From an uncultured Bacillota bacterium (lineage in GTDB: Bacteria > Bacillota_I > Bacilli_A > Erysipelotrichales > Erysipelotrichaceae), in the NCBI GenBank assembly GCA_946537295.1, contig CAMNFQ010000002.1, positions 1 to 64,000 of the forward strand: DNA of 64,000 nucleotides, given 5' to 3'. Below are positions 59,978 to 64,000 of this stretch, in pieces. A program made the position numbers and the translations under genes. The notes under the pieces were generated by a model. That model was not told where the DNA came from. It made no database searches and saw nothing but the letters and a program-made list of their open reading frames with translations. The first letter of the stretch is position 1; every line of letters begins with the position of its first letter.

Positions 59978-61749
59978 AATATCTTGGAGTAGATTATTAT
60001 CCCGAACAATGGGGAATGGATCTGGTTGATGAAGATCTTGACAATATCGTTGAACTCGGGGCAAATCTGATCAGGATCGGTGATTTTGCCTGGGACAGAT
60101 TTGAACCATCTGATGGTCACTATGATTTCACTTTCTTTGATGAAGTCATAGCCAAGGCCAAGAATAAGGGACTTAAGATCCTGATGTGCGTGCCAGGAGC
60201 CACAATACCTTCATGGTTATATCGGGCACATCCGGAAATAATGAACGAAGATGAAAAAGGCTATCGACAGCCTTTTGGTGCCAGAAGAGGACACTGCTAC
60301 AACAATGACATCTATCTGGAAAAAGTTACATCTTTAGCTAAGGCAATCGCCAAGCACTACAAGGATGAAGAAGCCATCGTTGCCTATCAGATCGAAAATG
60401 AGATCGGACACGAAGGTTCTGACATGTGTTATTGTGAGACATGTCATAAAAAGTTCATCGCCTATCTGAAAAACAAATATCAGGATATCAATGATCTGAA
60501 TGATAGATGGGGAACTTCCTTCTGGAATCAGACCTACTATGAATTTGAAGATATTCCTTTACCTAGACCTTCCTTTGTTGCACAAAACCCATCACTAAGA
60601 CTTGAATGGGAAAGATTCAGAAATCTCTCAACTGTCAATGTCATTAAACTGATGGCTGAAGCTGTAAGAAGTGAAGATCGCAATCACCTGGTTACCCATG
60701 ACTTTGAAGGTGGAACGATCCAGAAACATTTCTCACCATTTGATGTTGCGAAGACCTTGGATTTTGTTTCCTACAACAACTATCCGGTCTGGGGTGGCCA
60801 GAAGGCTCCAATGTCAGAATCAGACCTGGCCTTTACCGTTGATTTTGCCCGTGGTTTCAAGCAGGACAAGATCTGGATCACCGAAGCGATCATGGGTCAG
60901 CAGGGTCATAATGATATCGGTTATGCCCCAAGACCAGATGAAGCCAAGAAATGGTCATTAAGTTCACTTGATCATGGTGTTGAAACAGTTATCTTTTTCC
61001 GTTACCGTGGTTTCATTAAGGGTGCTGAACAGTTCTGTTTTGGAATCCTTGATGCGGATAATGTCAAAAGAAGAAAATACTATGAGACCAAGTCATTCTT
61101 TGAAGAAGCAAGACAAAGAAAGATCGAATATCCAAAGTCAGATGTCGCAATCGTCTATGATTTTGATTCCAAGATCTCCATGTCTTTACAAAGACAGTCA
61201 GATGTCTTTGATTATGAAAAAGAATGTCAGAAGCTCTATAAACAGCTTTATATCAGAAATCTTAACTGTGATATCATCCCATCAGATGCGGATTTCTCTA
61301 AGTATAAACTGCTGATCTTACCATATTTCATCATCATGTCTGATGATTTCAAGAAGAAACTGAAAGATTTCGTTTCTAAGGGCTCAAAAGTCCTCATGAC
61401 GCCACGAACAGCCTGGAAGGATACAGATAATAATCTGGTCTTCAATAAGCGTCTGCCGGTCGATCTTGATGATCTGACAGGATGTGTCATTGAGGAACAT
61501 GAATCATTACTATCAGGTCAAAGTGCCAAGTGTCTTTATGGAAATGAAGAAGGCGAAGGCTATGTCTTTGAGGAACTGCTTAAGGTTACGACCGGTAAAG
61601 AACTGATCAGTTATGTCGATAATCCATTTGGCAAATACTCTGCTGCCGTAGTTAATGATTATGGCAAAGGAAAAGCCTATTATATGGGCACATCATTTGA
61701 TGAAAAAACATTAAACAGGCTATTTGACGAAATTTTAGCGAACGAATAG
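59974..61749 (+). CDS. GH42 beta-galactosidase
   Basis: A 591-residue glycoside hydrolase family 42 enzyme cleaving terminal beta-galactosides. The N-terminus YLGVDYYPEQWGMDLVDED is diagnostic. Acid/base Glu143 lies in YQIENEIGHEG and nucleophile Glu304 in WITEAIMGQQGHN. Cys108, Cys152, Cys154 and Cys157 match the zinc cluster of GH42. A trimerisation-like domain follows (from ~395), but the usual C-terminal domain is short, so the protein is smaller than the common ~650-690. No signal peptide: it acts on imported sugar, fitting the MFS gene upstream. GGAG precedes the ATGA-overlapping start. CGAACGAATA at its stop is repeated downstream. Confidence 0.93.
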   Translation: MKYLGVDYYPEQWGMDLVDEDLDNIVELGANLIRIGDFAWDRFEPSDGHYDFTFFDEVIAKAKNKGLKILMCVPGATIPSWLYRAHPEIMNEDEKGYRQPFGARRGHCYNNDIYLEKVTSLAKAIAKHYKDEEAIVAYQIENEIGHEGSDMCYCETCHKKFIAYLKNKYQDINDLNDRWGTSFWNQTYYEFEDIPLPRPSFVAQNPSLRLEWERFRNLSTVNVIKLMAEAVRSEDRNHLVTHDFEGGTIQKHFSPFDVAKTLDFVSYNNYPVWGGQKAPMSESDLAFTVDFARGFKQDKIWITEAIMGQQGHNDIGYAPRPDEAKKWSLSSLDHGVETVIFFRYRGFIKGAEQFCFGILDADNVKRRKYYETKSFFEEARQRKIEYPKSDVAIVYDFDSKISMSLQRQSDVFDYEKECQKLYKQLYIRNLNCDIIPSDADFSKYKLLILPYFIIMSDDFKKKLKDFVSKGSKVLMTPRTAWKDTDNNLVFNKRLPVDLDDLTGCVIEEHESLLSGQSAKCLYGNEEGEGYVFEELLKVTTGKELISYVDNPFGKYSAAVVNDYGKGKAYYMGTSFDEKTLNRLFDEILANE

Positions 61750-61789
61750 AAAAAATACGAACAAAAACGAACGAATAAGCGAACGAATA
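61739..61789 (+). repeat. Three direct copies of CGAACGAATA
   Basis: Copies at 61739-61748 (overlapping the galactosidase stop), 61768-61777 and 61780-61789; the last is part of the terminator stem. Such tandem 10-mers may be a protein-binding array or slippage remnants. Confidence 0.6.
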
Positions 61790-61810
61790 TACTTTGCGTT
61801 CGCTTTTTTA
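61777..61810 (+). terminator. Intrinsic terminator after GH42 gene
   Basis: 9-bp stem AAGCGAACG/CGTTCGCTT (61777-61785 with 61797-61805), 11-nt loop, followed by TTTTT. Confidence 0.85.
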
Positions 61811-61811
61811 C

Positions 61812-61981
61812 AACGGGCAGTCGTTCTATTCTGACTGATCGAAATATCAGCCCATGGAATTACGGCAGAGGGTAAGTATAGTCTAATGCATCATCGTGAG
61901 GTGATGTGTGAAGGTAATAAAGGCAAATCTTCAGACGCGAATCTATCAAGGCGTATGTGGACTAAGTCATTGGCGACCTTC
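61812..61981 (+). other. Structured intergenic segment, unidentified (intron- or RNA-like)
   Basis: This gene-free stretch is less AT-rich than other gaps and holds several nested pairings: GGGC (61815-61818) with GCCC (61851-61854) enclosing CTGAT/ATCAG; CATCATC-GTGA-GGTGATG (61889-61906), a stem closed by a GNRA-type tetraloop; and TGAAGGT (61909-61915) with ACCTTCA (61976-61982) enclosing a further ACGC/GCGT stem. No reading frame explains it. The phrases GGGTAAGTATAGTC and GTGAAGGTAAT recall conserved pieces of group I or group II introns, but no complete core and no maturase are present. It could be an intron remnant or an unknown RNA. No own terminator on the plus strand. Confidence 0.4.
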
Positions 61982-62059
61982 AAAAAAAAGAAAATAAATC
62001 ATATACAAAAAGTGAGAATAAACCACTCTACGAAATCAGGGAAAACAGTATTACAATAG

Positions 62060-62079
62060 TTCTTCCGATATTGGAAGAA
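62060..62079. promoter_or_regulatory. Inverted repeat ahead of the small winged-helix ORF
   Basis: TTCTTCC/GGAAGAA (62060-62066 with 62073-62079), spacer GATATT, ending 8 nt before ATG 62088. It may be an operator for the winged-helix protein, or a hairpin whose right arm GGAAG doubles as a poor ribosome site. Confidence 0.4.
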
Positions 62080-62087
62080 AAACAGAT

Positions 62088-62270
62088 ATGAATGAAGATG
62101 AAAAACAGGTCTATAACCTTATAAAAAGAAAAACAATGTCGAGTTCAGAGATTTTAGCTGATCTGGATTTTGGCAAAACAAAAACTGTAAGAATTATAAA
62201 CAGACTTATAGAAAAAGGATATATCGTAGCGTTAGGGAATGGCAGAAGCAAAAAATACACAGTAAGGTGA
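62088..62270 (+). CDS. Orphan winged-helix DNA-binding mini-protein
   Basis: A 60-residue ORF made almost wholly of one winged helix-turn-helix: DEKQVYNLIKRKTMSSSEILADLDFGKTKTVRIINRLIEKGYIVALGNGRSKKYTV. That pattern is most like the C-terminal HTH of AlbA_2/RecG-like ATP-binding regulators or MarR_2 domains, so it may be a leftover from a longer gene or a genuine mini-regulator. An inverted repeat lies just upstream. No neighbour on the same strand; the next gene is convergent. Moderate confidence that it is expressed. Confidence 0.5.
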   Translation: MNEDEKQVYNLIKRKTMSSSEILADLDFGKTKTVRIINRLIEKGYIVALGNGRSKKYTVR

Positions 62271-62282
62271 TCAAAACAAAAA

Positions 62283-63956
62283 CTACTGCTGTTTACTGTA
62301 ATAGGCCTCAAGTTCACTTCTGGCAGCTACATAGTATGGTTCCAGGATCTTATCGAACTGTTTTCCCATACCTTCCATGATGATCTTGTCTGCCTGTTCA
62401 AAGGACATCTTATCTTTGTATACTCTCTTGGATACTAAGGCATCATAGACATCAGCTATTGCCATGATCTTGGCTTCCATTGGTATTTCGTTACCTTTAA
62501 GTCCTTCCGGGTAGCCTGATCCATCGACTCTTTCATGATGGTAGTGCGCAACGTTTTCTGCGATCTTCTTGAACTTTTCATCATCAATACTCTCTAAGAC
62601 GGTACTGACGATTCTGGCACCCTCGGCCGCATGTTTCTTCATCTGTTCAAATTCTTCCGGAGTAAACTTACCAGGTTTTCTTAAGATCGCATCATCAACG
62701 GCGATCTTACCCAGATCATGCATTGGAGCAGCCTTGATCAGATCGGAGATGAATTCTTCACTCAGATTGAGCCTGTTGTCTTTTCTGATCTGATCAGTCA
62801 GGATCCTGACTCCTTCAGAAGTCCTTTTGATATGACCACCGGTTGAATTATCACGGCTTTCAACCATGGTCGCCATACCCATGATGAATGCATCGTTCAT
62901 TTCTTCGATATGTTCCGTCTTTTCTTTGACAGCTTTCTGTAACTGCTGATTGAAACGCTGATTCTTGGTGTCATCAGTAATGAAGAGCTGATAACCTCTT
63001 TTTCGTAAACCATCATGCAGGTAATTGATATCGACCTTATAGATACTGTCATCTTTTTCATAGTAGGTATCAGATGGTTTTCTTGATCTGTTACATTCTT
63101 CAAGCCATAGATAGATACTGTTTTTAAGAACCTCATTATTTCTGATGTCCGTATCAACTCTTAGATCACTTAGTTCCGGAAAGATTGTCCTGGCTGTCTC
63201 ATTACTTCCCAGATAGTTGTAGCCAAAATCAAAGGAGGCAAAACCGACATTACCTTTCTGTATCAGTGAATCAATTACCGTATCAGATATATTATAGAGA
63301 TTAAGTTTTTTGATAATAATCAGGTAGACAATCTGGGCTATATTGTAAGTTAAAGGTTCCAGATCAAATCCCAGTTTGATGATCCTTTCAAAGAAGTAGC
63401 AGAAGATCGAAATGAATTCCGTAAAGAATAAGAGGGTTACGATTTTACGGGAAACATCTTTGCGATGGTAATAACCGATATAAAGGCCTATTATATTGAT
63501 CAACAGATAGATAATGACCATTATGTAGAAAACTGGATGAAGGATACCATATTCCTTGATAAGCGATGCGCTGTTGTTGACAAGTTTAAATTCAACGTGG
63601 GAATAGAAGACATCACTTCTTCCGGTGGAAAGAATAATTATATAGACGATCGAACTCAGGACAAAAAAGCCCAGTCTGACCCATTTTTTTACATTGATAT
63701 TACACAGATCCAGCACAGCTAAGGTTATAAATGGTAAGAGGAAACAACCTCCCAGATATATGATCTTGTTTGCCAATAAGGCTTCTTCCAGATTAACAGA
63801 TCGAGAAAACTGAATGTATCCTAAGATCGTGATCGGGATCAGGATAAAGATCATAGTGATGTGAATATTAAAGTGTCTATGCCATCTCCAGACATAGATT
63901 ATACTTAGGACCAAAGATGCAATAAAGGTAATATCGTAATAAGTAAAAATATTCAT
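62283..63956 (-). CDS. 7TM sensor with HD-GYP phosphodiesterase domain
   Basis: A 557-residue membrane sensor. Residues 1-220 give seven helices of the histidine-kinase N-terminal 7TM type; residues ~225-335 look PAS-like (VGFASFDFGYNYLGSNETA ... GYQLFITDDT); a coiled linker (QQLQKAVKEKTEHIEEMND) leads to the HD-GYP domain from ~355, with His413-Asp414 in PMHDLGKIAVDD and HHERVDGSGYPEGLKG at 473-488. HD-GYP enzymes hydrolyse cyclic di-GMP or related dinucleotides; no GGDEF gene is in this window. No ribosome site: TACAAT ends 6 nt before the ATG, suggesting a leaderless message. Confidence 0.9.
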   Translation of the reverse strand: MNIFTYYDITFIASLVLSIIYVWRWHRHFNIHITMIFILIPITILGYIQFSRSVNLEEALLANKIIYLGGCFLLPFITLAVLDLCNINVKKWVRLGFFVLSSIVYIIILSTGRSDVFYSHVEFKLVNNSASLIKEYGILHPVFYIMVIIYLLINIIGLYIGYYHRKDVSRKIVTLLFFTEFISIFCYFFERIIKLGFDLEPLTYNIAQIVYLIIIKKLNLYNISDTVIDSLIQKGNVGFASFDFGYNYLGSNETARTIFPELSDLRVDTDIRNNEVLKNSIYLWLEECNRSRKPSDTYYEKDDSIYKVDINYLHDGLRKRGYQLFITDDTKNQRFNQQLQKAVKEKTEHIEEMNDAFIMGMATMVESRDNSTGGHIKRTSEGVRILTDQIRKDNRLNLSEEFISDLIKAAPMHDLGKIAVDDAILRKPGKFTPEEFEQMKKHAAEGARIVSTVLESIDDEKFKKIAENVAHYHHERVDGSGYPEGLKGNEIPMEAKIMAIADVYDALVSKRVYKDKMSFEQADKIIMEGMGKQFDKILEPYYVAARSELEAYYSKQQ

Positions 63957-64000
63957 AACTATATTGTAGGAAAAATTCGCTAAATTAAAAAGGATAGCTT

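Noticed and set aside
61812-61981. Firm call as a group I or group II intron, 6S RNA, RNase P RNA, tmRNA or riboswitch
   Set aside because: Only isolated phrases resemble intron cores; no complete P/Q/R/S set, no domain V, no conserved RNase P, tmRNA or riboswitch motifs found by eye.
1-64000. CRISPR arrays, tRNA/rRNA genes, insertion sequences, prophage or integrase genes
   Set aside because: No regularly spaced repeats, tRNA cloverleaf, transposase or phage structural genes were found on either strand.

Overview
The window reads as chromosomal DNA of a low-GC Bacillota (Firmicutes) bacterium. Many starts have strong AGGAGG-type ribosome sites, the gene families are Firmicutes types (BMP/NupOPQ nucleoside importer, CBS-DRTGG pyrophosphatase, DUF1146, GlsB/YeaQ, heterodimeric ABC exporters), and the gut-associated load (MurNAc/GlcNAc recycling, GH42 galactosidase, clostripain-LRR lipoprotein, NADP-GDH, short pyruvate kinase) fits a fermentative anaerobe. 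I would guess class Erysipelotrichia or a close relative; that is inference. No rRNA, tRNA, phage, transposase or CRISPR array was seen.

Layout. 1-3313: amino-sugar/muropeptide operon (partial Gfo/Idh oxidoreductase, GNAT, nagA, murQ). 3367-5136 (minus): membrane-anchored type-B carboxylesterase. 5251-7953: two alpha/beta hydrolases plus an ATP-grasp ligase. 8026-11810: zinc-ribbon membrane protein, TPM-domain protein, MATE exporter. 11834-13627 (minus): NIF3-like protein and a UPF0158-GNAT fusion. 13708-18369: TsaC/Sua5, CBS-type pyrophosphatase, a second nagA and small membrane or exported proteins. 18472-26414: a MarR regulator with a long palindromic operator and four ABC half-transporters forming two heterodimeric exporters.

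26523-30089 is the most unusual region: three consecutive genes for N-terminal TIR or TIR-like domain, one membrane helix, and a C-terminal leucine-rich-repeat segment. Outside-facing LRRs and cytosolic TIR would give the layout of an animal Toll-like receptor in reverse N-to-C order. Only the third keeps the Glu expected of an NADase TIR. A second, soluble TIR protein (48503-50542, minus) with a large unrecognised C-terminal region sits between the nucleoside-binding lipoprotein gene (47309) and its ATPase/permease genes (50772-54462), splitting a normally contiguous operon. These two loci are the best candidates for a new sensing or defence system.

The rest: cyclophilin, gdhA, a transglutaminase-like lipoprotein and a 1463-residue clostripain-LRR lipoprotein (30110-37761); a Nudix-GtrA fusion and a lipid kinase (37779-39516); DUF937; a third heterodimeric ABC exporter with RidA (40326-44322); patatin, pyk, cdd and the nucleoside importer (44389-54462); a K+/H+ antiporter, flavodoxin and E2-like acyltransferase (54516-57508); an MFS transporter, hydrolase and GH42 beta-galactosidase operon behind a possible CcpA site (57547-61749); a structured intergenic segment of unknown identity with a tiny winged-helix ORF (61806-62270); and a 7TM HD-GYP protein (62283-63956, minus). 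Most transcription units end in clear intrinsic terminators, and several starts look leaderless or nearly so.
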